DNA from: Patiria miniata
Taxonomy: Eukaryota; Echinodermata; Asteroidea; Valvatida; Asterinidae
DNA length: 64,000 nucleotides
Direction of reading: 5' to 3'
Assembly (NCBI RefSeq): GCF_015706575.1
Contig: NW_024037074.1
Coordinates: forward strand, 19,271,334 to 19,335,333
In this document: positions 32,436 to 43,395 of the stretch, one piece after another
Numbering within the stretch: the first letter of the stretch is position 1
How the letters are laid out: every line of letters starts with the position of its first letter
Notes under the pieces: model-generated
What the model saw: only the letters and a program-made list of their open reading frames with translations
Told to the model about the DNA's origin: nothing
Database searches by the model: none
Position numbers and translations under genes: made by a program

Positions 32436-32974
32436 TTAAAGCACCCATGCAATGTAATGTTTTAATGCAATCTTTGAAAATGCACCTTTGTGTCCCATTA
32501 TTTTCAATTTTGGTTTTGCCATTTTGAATGGTATTTTGGTGCCTTTTTTATGCTAATGAAAATTTCCATATTCATGAGCAAAACTGTGATGTCATTCCGG
32601 GCAGAAACCTCCATGTTACAGCTATTTTAGCAAAAAAAGTTGCCAGAATTTTTGATATTTTGCTGTCATAAATTTTCTTTTCATTCACTGATTTGTAAAG
32701 TACATGGCAGTAAGCCAATGAGCAACCCTTTCTCACAAAACGTTTTCAATGAGCATATTTTTGGTTTACAATTTGAACAGAAAACCCCCTAAACTGAACC
32801 GAGAAATGACATCACAACAACAGCACCCTCAGTTGTCCGGAAAAGCATGGGAAAGTGCGCTTTTCAATAAAATTGACCAAAAAGGGATGTCAAAATAGTT
32901 TTCATACATTTAAGAGAAGTAGAAAGTTACACAAAATGTGTTCCTAAGAAAAATTCATTGTATGGACCCTTTAA
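32436..32974. mobile_element. Type B TTAA element, copy 2
   Basis: 539 bp, collinear with 9707-10268. Ends TTAAAGCACCC and GGACCCTTTAA. Non-coding. Confidence 0.7.
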
Positions 32975-34205
32975 AGATTCACTACACATTTAAGTGTACT
33001 TTTCCCCCAAATACTGGAAAACAATTTTTTTCAAATGTAGGAAAACAATGGTTCTGACTTGAATGAAGTCACTGCACTACTGGAACAATTTGTAACAAAG
33101 CCTATGCGTTCTGGAAGTTTAAAAAAAGAAAAAAAAATAGAAAAAAATTAATTGCTTTCACTCAAGCAGACCATGAGCAGACCAACCCCCCTCCCCCCAC
33201 CTGACTAAAAAAATAATAATAAGAGGAGAAACTGCTCAATCTGCAGATCACTCATTGTAACGTCAATCATTTTTTATCTTCAATAATACCCCAAAATGTA
33301 CGCAACCAAATTCTCACAAAAGGTGTGAGTTTCGAAGGAGGTCCTTCCGTTAACAATTCGTTTTTATGGGTTGAGTTTCACAGTCGGATAGTTTTTGTGT
33401 GGCTGTTAATACGAGCAAAATATACGTGTCAGAATTTTATGGAGGTTTGGAGGAGGTCTTTTCCAGTTTTTAATTATCTGTAATGGTCTGGTTTTCACAG
33501 TCTGATTGTTTCTTATGGCCCTAATTTCTTCGACCGTTCACGGTGGAGTAATCTTCACAAGTCCAAACACTTTACTCATTATCACATCTGCTCATCCATA
33601 ACCTTAAAAACTGCGAACAGGCGTGGACTGGTTCAGGCGGTTGCATAGCTTTTGTTTGAGGTGAATAGGGCCTACAGGATGCAGTTTCTCGGCGTAAGGA
33701 CATATTTTCTGGAAATTGGTTTTCGACGGTTTCACAATTCGCCATTGTCCGGGGTCCTTTCTCTAGGGCTTGACACCAAAGTCTGCACTGATTGTAGGCT
33801 GTGAAGTGCCACGGTACTGGTCCAGATATTCCCTAAAGTAACAAACCCAGACTGATTACATGTTTCATTGGACTTCGCAAAAGCATCGATAAACGGCATT
33901 CTAGTTTAGCTGGATTGTACATGTGCTTCGGGCCCATAGACTTGCCTTTGTCACAAAATCAAAGCTGCTACCCGCCACAGAACACAAACCGTGGCCCTGG
34001 GGAAAAAAATCATTTTGGAAATTTACTGGAACAATCTTCAGCAATCCTCGACAATCGACCCTAATGATCTAGTCTTTGCTGTATAATATTGCCATGTTGA
34101 TTTCTATAAAAACAGTTTTTAAAGTTAAAAGGAAATGAAGGGAAAGGAATGAATTTACTCTCCATTGAATTTGAACCCACTCTGAAACATAAAATAATGA
34201 GAACA
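32975..34205. other. Unique-looking non-coding stretch
   Basis: No gene or clear repeat. The interval 33300-33700 contains a mild internal echo (a GGAGGTC/TCCTTCC-type block, TTTTT-ATGG-TTGAGTTTCACAGTC and AATGGTCTGGTTTTCACAGTC), hinting at an old tandem duplication. Confidence 0.4.
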
Positions 34206-34386
34206 GGGGTGCGCTTTGGCGGTCATAACCAAGAATTGGTTCGGTGGTTCCTTGTCTGTGAATTTCTTCGGCAATTTTAATTGGATTAGAATTATGCATG
34301 ATCATGTAGTACTCAAATTCCCAAAACAATTAACCAAAGAGAAACCATCGAACCAATTCTTGGTTATGACCGCCAAAACGCACCCC
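34206..34386. mobile_element. 181 bp inverted-repeat element
   Basis: Inverted arms of about 45 bp with only a few mismatches begin GGGGTGCGCTTTGGCGGTC and include ATAACCAAGAATTGGTTCG. About 90 bases lie between the arms. It could fold into a long hairpin. The terminus (C-A/T-GGGG) is reminiscent of hAT-type ends, but no 8 bp target duplication is evident. Confidence 0.78.
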
Positions 34387-35138
34387 AGATTTCTAGAGCT
34401 CATCCATATAAAAAGGTCCCCCAAAGTTAAAGGTGACACAAAGTCACACAATGCTTCTTTAATACAAAACACACCACAAGTGGCCCATTGGAGGGGGGAA
34501 AAAGACATTTGATGCTTCGCAGAGTAAAACAATCCATTAATTTCACCCATCACATGATAACAATCTGACATCCTTTCAAGCATGGAGGTGGAAAACATTT
34601 CCTAAATCAATGCTTCACTGGCCTCAACTGTGAAAAAAAAAAAAAAAAACTTTCCAAGTTTAACACTTCCCCTCCGAAAATATTGCAGCTCTCTCCACCA
34701 ACCCCCTGAATGACTTTAGAACAGTCCGCACCTTGCAGTGACTTCAGCTAAGCCCCCTTACGTTCAGTCATGCGTGGACAGTGTAATATCCTACATCGCT
34801 TGTAGGCTGTCCAACAGCCGGGTAAAGCCAGCTCAATCTATCAGTGTACATGCCAGACGACCGTTCGGCCGTAACCACATCAGGCAAGCCAATGAAGCCA
34901 TGCCCATAGAATCCTGCCCACATAACACTGCTGAAAAAGCTGTCACCCAAACTTTGGCCAGCCAGTTAGCAGGGTCTATGATGTGGCGCGTTCTCTCTAG
35001 AGCGCTCTGTTGAGTCAGCTTGGATCTTGGAATCTGATGCACTGAATCCTAACACATGATCTTCATCTGTTTGATGATTCACTTTTTCTTTCTGCAAGGG
35101 AATTAGCTCTGTCTTTCTGCTTTTTTGTGACAGCTGTG

Positions 35139-35146
35139 TTATAAAC
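35139..35146 (+). promoter_or_regulatory. TATA-like box (TTATAAAC)
   Basis: Lies about 30 bases before the likely start of the non-coding exon that ends at 35392. Upstream 34.7-35.1 kb is GC-richer than its surroundings. The start site itself cannot be read from sequence. Confidence 0.35.
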
Positions 35147-35169
35147 TCTCTCTTGTGACTTGCACAAGT

Positions 35170-35392
35170 GCGAGTCGACTGTGAGGATTGTAATTGTATG
35201 AAGAGGTCTCGTCGACATCAGATTTGTCCCGAGTTCATCAGTGGATGTATAATTCCAGTTCTTCCATATTGGAAAAGAGACAACCAAGTGGACAGTCTGG
35301 AGAACATCTGCCAGACTTACATCAAGAAGAATTTAGTCTTACCTTGTGGAATTATAACAGTCTATTGGAGATAAAGTGTCCAAAAGTTTCAG
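35170..35392 (+). other. Probable 5' untranslated exon of the signal-peptide gene
   Basis: Ends at an ideal donor, TTTCAG before GTGAGT at 35393, and has a TATA-like box upstream. The start is estimated. Two overlapping upstream frames are present. One, from ATG 35198, closes at 35374. The other, from ATG 35194, runs through the donor and would end at a TAG just inside the next exon. Such upstream ORFs could lower translation of the main frame. Joining this exon to the acceptor at 38023 is inferred. Confidence 0.45.
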
Positions 35393-35972
35393 GTGAGTTA
35401 TTGCAAATTTGAAAAAAAATTGAAATGTTAGGAGTGATTTCATGGTCATGATGGTTAAAACTATTTATAAAAGTATCTTCCAGGAAAAAAGTTGAATGTC
35501 ATTTTTGAAAATGTGTGATAAAGTACAATTAGAACAGTGCAGCCCTAGCATGTAAAAAGTAATATCAAAGTTATCAATGATTTGAACAAAAAAATTAGTT
35601 TTTCCTATACTGTTTTTACATATTTACATAGAAAACTGTTGTCATTACATTCTCACATTTGCAAGTCATAAGCTCTGATATGATTTCATAATTGTTATCA
35701 TGTTATCAAGGCCACATACATTTATATGGGATTAACCTTTAAATTTTGTGTGGTCGATATAAAGCTGTCTTTTGGAACTTGTTGGGATCAAGCCTTTCCT
35801 TTGTATCTTTCATCAGCCCAAAAGTGTGTTTATAAATGTTTTTCACTCGATGTATTGACTTGAAAAAAATTGAAAAACCATTTTCCCTGTAAAATAAAGG
35901 TTACTCTTAAATAAACAGTATGTGTGCATTTTGTAATTCTTAAAGAGGTTGGTTTAAACTGGGTGTCCCTGA

Positions 35973-36637
35973 TAGTAGTGCTAATGAACACGTTTTGGTT
36001 GTTCCGAGTAAAGTTACATAAAGTTTAAGATATCCATCATTAGTCTGTCTACCCCACCTCTCGTCGCATGGTTGGTAAATCACATCATTTGGGGCACTGG
36101 AGCACTAGTCAGAACACACTGAGGCACAGTGATTTCACTAGTACATTGTGGTCGCATCTTTTGTGGATGTAACTTTTTTTCGTATCTGTACACCTTCATG
36201 CATGCATCACGCCATTCATAGAAGAGGAAGCTGTGATCTTGTGGTTTTGCAGTGCGGAAAGAGACATTGTATCGAGCTGAAAGTGAATTTCAATGTTCAG
36301 TGTTAGTAGTGCTAATGAACACATTTTGGTTGTTTTGAGTAAAGTAACATAAAGGTTTAAGATATCCATCATTAGTCAGTCTACCCCTCCTCTCGTCGCA
36401 TGGTTGGTAAATCACATCATTTGGGGGCACTGGAGCACTAGTCAGAACACACTGAGGCACAGTGATTTCACTAGTACATTGTGGTTGCATCTTTTGTGGA
36501 TGTAACTTTTTTTCCTATCTGTACGCCTTCACGCATCCATCACGCTATTCATTGAAAAGGAAGCTGTGATCTTGTGGTTTTGTAGTGCGGAAAGAGACAT
36601 TGTATCAAGCTTAAAGTGAATTTCAATGTACAGTGTT
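35973..36637 (+). repeat. Tandem duplication, two 331 bp units
   Basis: Unit 1 is 35973-36303 and unit 2 is 36304-about 36637. Both start TAGTAGTGCTAATGAACAC and run collinear with few differences through GGTTGGTAAATCACATCATT, GTCAGAACACACTGAGGCAC and GTGCGGAAAGAGACATTGTA to TGAATTTCAATG. Non-coding. The high similarity suggests a recent event. Confidence 0.9.
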
Positions 36638-36895
36638 CACAGTCTGTGACTTGGGTGCTGTTCAGTCAAGCATTATGGAACATTACAAAGACTGATGTGG
36701 CTCTTTTTTTCTGTTGGTCAATTGTTCTTATCTTTATTATTCTAAAAGGTATTATGAATCATTATAATGTCGAAGTAAATTGCTTTTTCTGTGCCTCGAG
36801 ATGAAATAAAGTAAAGATAGGCCCATGTACAAACACTACTTAAAACAGATGTGGGCTTTTACAACTTTTCAAGTTCAATGTAGGCTAGTGACAGC

Positions 36896-37060
36896 ATTGA
36901 CTGGCATGCAACGTTTCCTCGGATCTGCTGATTTCCTCCTATTTTACTTCTCATGAATGCCATTACAAATTGAAAAAGACTGTACAAAGTCTTGTGTGGT
37001 TTGGAGTTGCCTTGTTTTTTCTAAATTCCCAGTTGCATGCCTGAAGTTGCCATTTAAAAA
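36896..37060 (+). repeat. Dispersed pair, copy 1 (partner 39480-39640)
   Basis: Shares GCATGCAAC, TCCTCGGATCTGCTGATTTC, ATGAATGCCAT-ACAAATTGA, GCGTGG/TGTGGTTTGGA and TCCCAGTTGCA in order with 39480-39640. It may be part of a larger repeat whose ends I cannot define. Confidence 0.6.
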
Positions 37061-38023
37061 TATATTTATAGGCCCCTATATTTTTTTTAATCACCCCCTA
37101 TATTTGTAAAAAAAACAGCTAATAATCTCTTTAACACTGCATCTCTTAAAAGAGAGTAAAACAACATTGTGGGCGCATGTTGCTGCAATGAAAGTGGAAC
37201 TTAGAAGAATTTTTAGTTGTAATTTTCTTAAATTGAAATGTTTTATAAACACTATACATTGAGGGGCCTTGGATCCTGAATCTTGCCAAGTCTGCCACTG
37301 TGCACTTAACTAAAGTAGCACAGTGTGTCCTCTCTCAATTGAATAGATTACTGTATAGAAATTGGGTAAAATACTGTACTCAGATGTCATTACCTAAAAC
37401 CATAAGAATTCCCCCCCCCAAAAAGGAGACTTTTTTATCTTTATCCATCATCAGTTCGTGCTTTAGTACAGCCCCCTATCCCTCGCCCCAAAACCACTCC
37501 ATCAGCAAACCGTAATGCAAGCACACTTTTCTCCCAGAGAATCCATTGGTCCAGGATACTTTTTTTTTTCTGCGACTGCAGAGTGATTTTTTTTTTGAGG
37601 AGTGCTGATTGGGGAGAGGTTAAGGGGTGACAGCAATCTACTATTTGTCATTTTCATTAGTCGGGGAGCGTTTGGATGGAAAAAAGGAATGACTCAAAAA
37701 TTCCCGCTGGGCCGCGACTACTCGATCGACTCTAGATATTTAATCAGTCTAGCTAGTGCCAAACGGATTCACATTAACAAGTGTTCAATGTGAAGTCTTA
37801 TTTGACAAAATCAACTGCCATATTAATGTTCAAATTTATTGCAGAATTTTCTTGTGTACATGTTTTACTTTACTTCACCTGTTTCAGATGGAGAAAAAAG
37901 TTAGACACCTTTTTAAAGGATCAGTTTGAAACATCCTAAATGATAAAAAGTTAGAGATCTTTTGAAGGTTGTACTGTTTTTTTCTCAGATTTATTAATAC
38001 GGAACTCTTTATTTTATCCTCAG

Positions 38024-38204
38024 ATAACAAAAGCTAGGAGATGCTGTGCAACATTTGAAGGAAATCGTCAAAGGAAAAAAAATAAACCAACAATTTTCTG
38101 AAGAGAATTGGACAAAATCTGTGAAGGAACGCCGGAACTTACACAACACTTTTGCGTCAAGAGTCACACCCGGACGAATCGCATTCAGCGTAATTGGACA
38201 CAAC
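38024..38204 (+). other. 5' untranslated part of the signal-peptide exon
   Basis: Follows the acceptor TTATTTTATCCTCAG. An in-frame ATG at 38046 would add 53 residues before the signal peptide. A long hydrophilic extension would bury the signal sequence, so the ATG at 38205 is preferred. Confidence 0.5.
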
Positions 38205-38310
38205 ATGGCAGCCAAACTTGCATTTCTGGGACTTTTTGTCGTCGCCGTGGTGAGCGCAATGGACCATGACAGCTGCTTCCAACCTGTCACACGCATCATC
38301 AAACATCAAG
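38205..38310 (+). CDS. First coding exon of a secreted or membrane protein (signal peptide)
   Basis: ATG at 38205, in a good context (ACAACATGG), starts a classical signal peptide: a short basic start (MAAK), a hydrophobic core (LAFLGLFVVAVV) and a small-residue site (VSA) with cleavage likely before MDHDS. The mature part in this exon is about 17 residues, including one cysteine (DSCFQPVTRIIKHQ). The exon ends with AAG before GTAAGG at 38311, a strong donor in phase 1, the usual phase between modules of extracellular proteins. The rest of the gene must lie downstream, across a long intron that may exceed this window. The family cannot be told from 35 residues. An extracellular-matrix or secreted product is inferred from the signal peptide and phase only. 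Confidence 0.72.
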
Positions 38311-40010
38311 GTAAGGTGTCTCTCTGCTTTTTTTTTTCACGTTCAGAAGGTCTCCGTCTTGAAGTCATTGCCAAGACTGATATAGCAGCTGCTTTGATGA
38401 ATAAGCACGTTTGGTATTTCACCTGTGTAAGTCAAGATTTGATGAGTTTTTCTTTCAGGATAAACATTTCGCCATATGCATACAAAATCATAGCGGGTAC
38501 CAGAACAGATAAAGAAATTGTCTTGTTTTTAAGTAAGCTCAAATTACAAAAAAGTTTTGACGGCAGAGTGTTTTTAGGTGTTTCGTATGTCCCAACTTTT
38601 GTGTGAACGCAATCATCCTGCAGTTTTTGGAAGCCAGTTTTCGATACCTCATCCTCTATCTTCCTTCTGTGCTATGGAAAGTGTGTCATTCAGTATACAG
38701 AAATGTCTGAGCAAATACTGCCGTACTAAGTTTCACACAAGCGCCACGGCTGCAGGCTGTGTGCACTTTTCGTCAAGCGGCAAAAACGCTAGATCTTTTT
38801 GAGCTTCCCTGACACAGGGGACGCGAACAAAAACAAGAAAGTAGGGTAGATTTGGCTAACCCAGCAGGGTGTTGGTCTGTGATATCGTCATATTGATATC
38901 ACGGATGCTGTGCGATGTACCAGGTGGTCACCCACTGCTGGTCTATAGTGTGCTTGCAATGAAAAACGTAACACACAGTAGCGGATCTAGAGGGGGATTT
39001 GGGGGTTGCAATTAGAAAATGCTTCCACAAGCTTTGTTGTCAATCGTGCCCAGGGTAAAAGCTTTTACCACGGGACACTGCATATCCAACCCACTCAAAA
39101 ATGTGTTGATTAATCAATCATTTTAACATCATAAAATACTTTATTTATGGCTTGAATGTGCTCAGTCATACATGTAAACTGGAGCGAGGACTTGAAATAA
39201 AAGTGGGGGGGGGGGGGGAAGGCCAGACTTTGAAAAAGGACCACACCTCCAAGGGATTATTTTTCCATACCACACATTTGCTACTATAGAGAATTATGCT
39301 GGAGGGCGCTATACGATTGTACATAGCAATAATATAATGTTTAAAACAACCATCTTAATTGAGTCACTGCTGCAGGATGTTTTTTTTTTCTTCATCTTTT
39401 CTTCATTTTTTTTCGTAAAAATGTTTGTTATTCATTTGGCACATTTTTCTTTTGCCAATTTTGTGGTTTGGAGGATTAATTTTTTTCAAGAAGGCATGCA
39501 ACTGTTCCTCAGATCTGCTGATTTCCTCATTTTTTACTTCTAATGAATGCCATAACAAATTGAAAAACACTGTAAAATATTTTGCGTGGTTTGGAATTTC
39601 CTCGTTTTTTCAAAAATCCCAGTTGCACCCCTGTTCAAGTGAAAATAAAGTCAGAGAACCAATCAAAGTGCTTCAATATACACCCATAGCGAATGCGTGG
39701 TATGGAAAAAAATATCGCTCGCGGGCGTTGTTGGTTGCCTGGTGTTGGGAGCCGGGGGAAAAGTCAGCCATCTTGTAATTGCACGACAGGAGCTATAATC
39801 GCTGACAGATGGTGGTCATTAGACCGGCCTCCTGTAACAGATCCAGAAAACCGGACAAAGGAAGACACTCCTAAGTGAAAAGAAATTGCTGTGGGCTGGG
39901 GGATAATCTTTGTGGTCAGCCCAGTCTAGGATGAGATGTTCAAGAAACAAACAAGGGTCGGGGGAGTTTGCACCAAATGCGGTGATTAAAAATAACTATT
40001 GGCCGGCTCT
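38311..40010 (+). other. Start of a long intron
   Basis: The frame stays open by chance to 38606 past the donor. A G run of 14 lies at 39205-39218, and copy 2 of the dispersed pair at 39480-39640. Confidence 0.4.
39480..39640 (+). repeat. Dispersed pair, copy 2 (partner 36896-37060)
   Basis: Collinear with 36896-37060 through GCATGCAACTGTTCCTC, GATCTGCTGATTTCCTC, AATGAATGCCATAACAAATT and TTTGGAATTTCCTCGTTTTT. Confidence 0.6.
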
Positions 40011-40298
40011 AGTAAAGTAAAAGTAAAGTCTGTCGCGAGCCAATGCGACCCATCAGGCCGGCGTTTATCTCCGGTTTCAGTAGCATGAAACAACTGAGAA
40101 TATTTCTACTCCCCCTGGATGGGATGCTAGTCCATTGCAGGTTAATCCCCAGCTAATGCTGGTACCCATTTATAATCCTGGGTGGAGAGAGGCAAGAGGG
40201 GGTGAAGTGGCTTGCCCAAGGACACAACATATGACCAGCAGCTGGATTAAACCTCTGATCAGGAGTCACAAATCCTAACCACTAGGCCACACTCTGCC
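40011..40298 (-). mobile_element. tRNA(Ser/Leu)-type SINE, copy 2
   Basis: The fullest copy of this family. It has the GCGAGCCAATGCGACCCATC and CAGGCCGGCGTTTATCTCCG blocks, then TGGGATGCTAGTCCATTGCA, GGTGGAGAGAGGCAAG and GGCTTGCCCAAGGACACAAC, and a minus-strand head (GTGGCCTAGTGG-TTAGGATT near 40270-40298). Confidence 0.72.
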
Positions 40299-43046
40299 AC
40301 TTTGGCCTCTTAACAAACCCTGTAATATTCAACTTGATCAAAGTTACATACATGTACGTGTATTATCAGTGACATGCTTAATTCCTCTATACATATTTAA
40401 ATTAATCCACCAACCACAATTAGTTAATTAATACAAAACGTAGGAAACTGACTGAATTCCCTTTTGATCAATATTTCACTGCGGTTGAACACAAACTGAC
40501 TGGAGCACGATTTTAACCTGTGACCCACTTTCTAAAATTTGCGATACTTGGCAAGCCTGAACCCTCCGTTCCTGAAGGGGTGTTGAGTGCACAGGGCCTG
40601 GGCGCGAGCATGGCGACACCTCGGTAATGTCGACCAAATGTGGTATTTGGATTAATCTGAGCCCTGTAAATTTGTCTCAAATTGTAAATCTGATGCAACA
40701 AATACTTGTAAAAGCTATTTTATCTGTGGGAATTACAGATAATTTTATTGAATAACTTCACGATATTGTTCTCAGGGTGTTGGTACATGTATGTAGAGGA
40801 AAATGTTGTCAGTTCACATGAGTCTTAATTAGCTCTAAATTAAACGTTTAGAAATTGATGATGTTTTATTGAATATGGCTGCATATTTGATTGAATATGC
40901 CGAAAATGATGTCTTCAATTTTTTTTTTAAATTTCCCAGAAATGTTTAATGGATTGAGAAGTTGGGAGTGGAGGGTGGACAAAGGAAGGGGACTGCAATG
41001 GGCTTGGTTGGGGTAGTAATGCTCCATAAGTTTGTGAAGCTTTGGCAACCACCTGTTACAAGGAGTGTGATAGTTATTTGGGGAGCGGAGGTCTTTTTGG
41101 GGGGCGAGGGGGGCACATACTCTCATGAGAGGCAAGGGTTTTAGCCAGAGGGGTGTAAGGGTGTTTCCAATAGGGACACCATTTGTCATGTTATTTTGGG
41201 ACAACCTTCACTTGAGATCTATCAGTTGTAAGCGTATTTTATTATGTACAAAATATACCTGTAAAAGATTAGTTGCCCGATGTAATTGATTGGTAAGCAT
41301 GGTTGATAACGGTAGAAAGTGCCTAATTTCCGTAGGTAGGTTGCCAACTTGATTTTGACCTAGATGGCATGCTGTTTCTGTTGTCTATCATTGCATATTG
41401 CATCAGATTTCAAAAACAAAGGTCCACGGTGCCATGCCACTCTGAGTACAAGTATCTTGTTTGTTGCCAAACCTGTTAAATGCAACAATATGCTCAAAAA
41501 TACATGTACATATGTGAACAACACAGTACACTGGTCCCACCAGATGTTGTACGCTGACAGACCGCTCCCGTTGGCCACACCCAAACGCAAGCAGATGTCT
41601 AATCTCAGCCGCGTTTCTGGTTCCATTTTGGGGCCCAATACCCTTGACACCCCGGAGAGCTTCCTGCGCCCAATCCCTCCGCTTAATCTGCAGGCAATTT
41701 TCTTGATAGTTTAAACCAAAGCAACTGTTGAAAGCCATATTGTGGACTAGAATACCTGTTAGACACGTATGGGGGTAACCTGAGGGAGTAGTCTGTGCCA
41801 GCTAAGCACTTCCTTTAAGAGACAAAGGTCGTTTTGTCGTGGGAGACTTAACAACTTACTTTGCCACTAAAAACGTCAGACTACCCTTCTCAGACTTAAT
41901 TTCTCTCCAAGTAATTTCTATTGGCTTGAAAAAAGAGTAAATTGTTAAAGTTGTGAACTTTTTAACTGCATGTTGTACGGGGACAAAAACTTTTAATTAA
42001 TGGCATGTGCATTGTAGGAATGCTATCAGCTCTGCTCTCACACTGTAGAGGGCAGTTTTCAGGGCACTTTTTACCCTGTGGAGAACACCAAATAGCATAT
42101 TTGTATGTTTGTGTGTACACCGGGTGCATTAAAACAAAGGTGTCCATCATAATGTGTGTAACTTGTGTAAGAAGTTCTTCAACAGAAAAATAGAATCAGA
42201 CCGTTTCTTCCAAAAAGAACTGAATACTTTCAAACCCCCCCCCCCCCCCCCTCAGAAAATAAATTGGCCTTATTTTATTGAGCTGCTGTACACCAGTGCA
42301 AACAGAGTTCACCGGACGTTTTCAACAACTCACAAGTTTGGGACCTGTGATACACGTGTAGCAGATAACCCTCCCTGGCAATCCAACCAATATGTTCATC
42401 CACTTTTTACCCTAAATTCTTTAGGAATGGCCCGCTGTTCCCATTGGATCACCAAAGGGTCACCTAATTCTCCTGACACTTCGGAAATGTAAATTGCAAA
42501 TTTCTTTCTATTCCATTCTCTGGTTGCCCTCAATTTCTACATCTTCTTAAAAAGATCAATCAGGTATCTGCACTCGGTCATTTTTCGGTCTTATCCTATC
42601 TCACCTTTTGATCTCTCGCTCGCCGAATCTTTTTTTATAGGTCAGAAATGCCTGGGGATATTGCCTTTAGAAGGGTAGCTCTGTCATAACACCCGTTTCA
42701 TAGTACATGGGCCAAGTCTTTTTTTGTCTGATCGATAGAAAAAAACTCAAAAGTCAAATTCCTGCCTAGCCGCCTGCAATTTCCCCTTTGTGAATTGTGA
42801 AATATTTACTCAATTTTGGGGTCAAATAGAAACTTGTTGGATATTTTTTTTGGATAAACATGTAGATGCTCAACAAGGAAGAGGTTCATTGCACCTTTTT
42901 AAACTCTAGGGGAGCTGCATGTGAAACGAAAGCCTGTTTGGGTCAGAGTTTTGACTTGAATATTGTGAAAGAGAATTTGAGTGGTACCAGTACTGCTCTA
43001 GTTTGTTGTTTTGGTACAGCACTTTGCTGAAGTTCTTCTCCTTCAT
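40299..43046. other. Long intron or intergenic stretch, no exon supported
   Basis: Open frames on both strands at 41360-41738 overlap each other and have no splice or domain support. At 42056-42138 an acceptor-like CAGTTTTCAG precedes a Cys-containing frame that fits phase 1, but the only donor, GTGTCC, is poor, so it is left uncalled. A run of 17 C lies at 42235-42251. Confidence 0.4.
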
Positions 43047-43395
43047 CCTCTAGCTATTTAAACAGTCACAGACAGTCAAAATTCACTTCCACTTCCCCTG
43101 CTATACTTTTAACACAGGTTAGTCACCAGCAGTCAGATCATATGTCAAGCAAGCACTGTAACTAGTCAAAAACTGGGTCAACAGACAAAGCAAGCAAGTT
43201 GTGGTCACAGCTGTTTTATCAGTCACCCCCAGTCAAAGCATAAGCTGTATCAAGTTACTTGGAACAGTCCCAGCCAGTCAATCCTGCTTTATATAGGCTG
43301 GAAATTGGGAATTGTTAACTGTTGAAAACAGTCACTTGTCTGATTTTGACTGAAAGGACTACTTGGCATAGAAATTGATTTTTTTTAAAGCACAT
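43047..43395 (-). mobile_element. Type C TTAA element, inverted copy
   Basis: Reverse-complement match to 11022-11375, with AACAGTCACAGACAGTCAAA at its left and CTGAAAGGACTACTTGGCA near its right. The terminal TTAA motifs are worn. Confidence 0.65.

Larger units (their letters stand above)
35393..38023 (+). other. Probable first intron (2.6 kb)
   Basis: Holds the 331 bp tandem duplication (35973-36637) and one copy of a dispersed pair (36896-37060). No coding exon found. Confidence 0.45.

Noticed and set aside
42056-42138. Cys-containing phase-1 frame as second exon of the signal-peptide gene
   Set aside because: The donor GTGTCC is poor and the peptide matches no known module.
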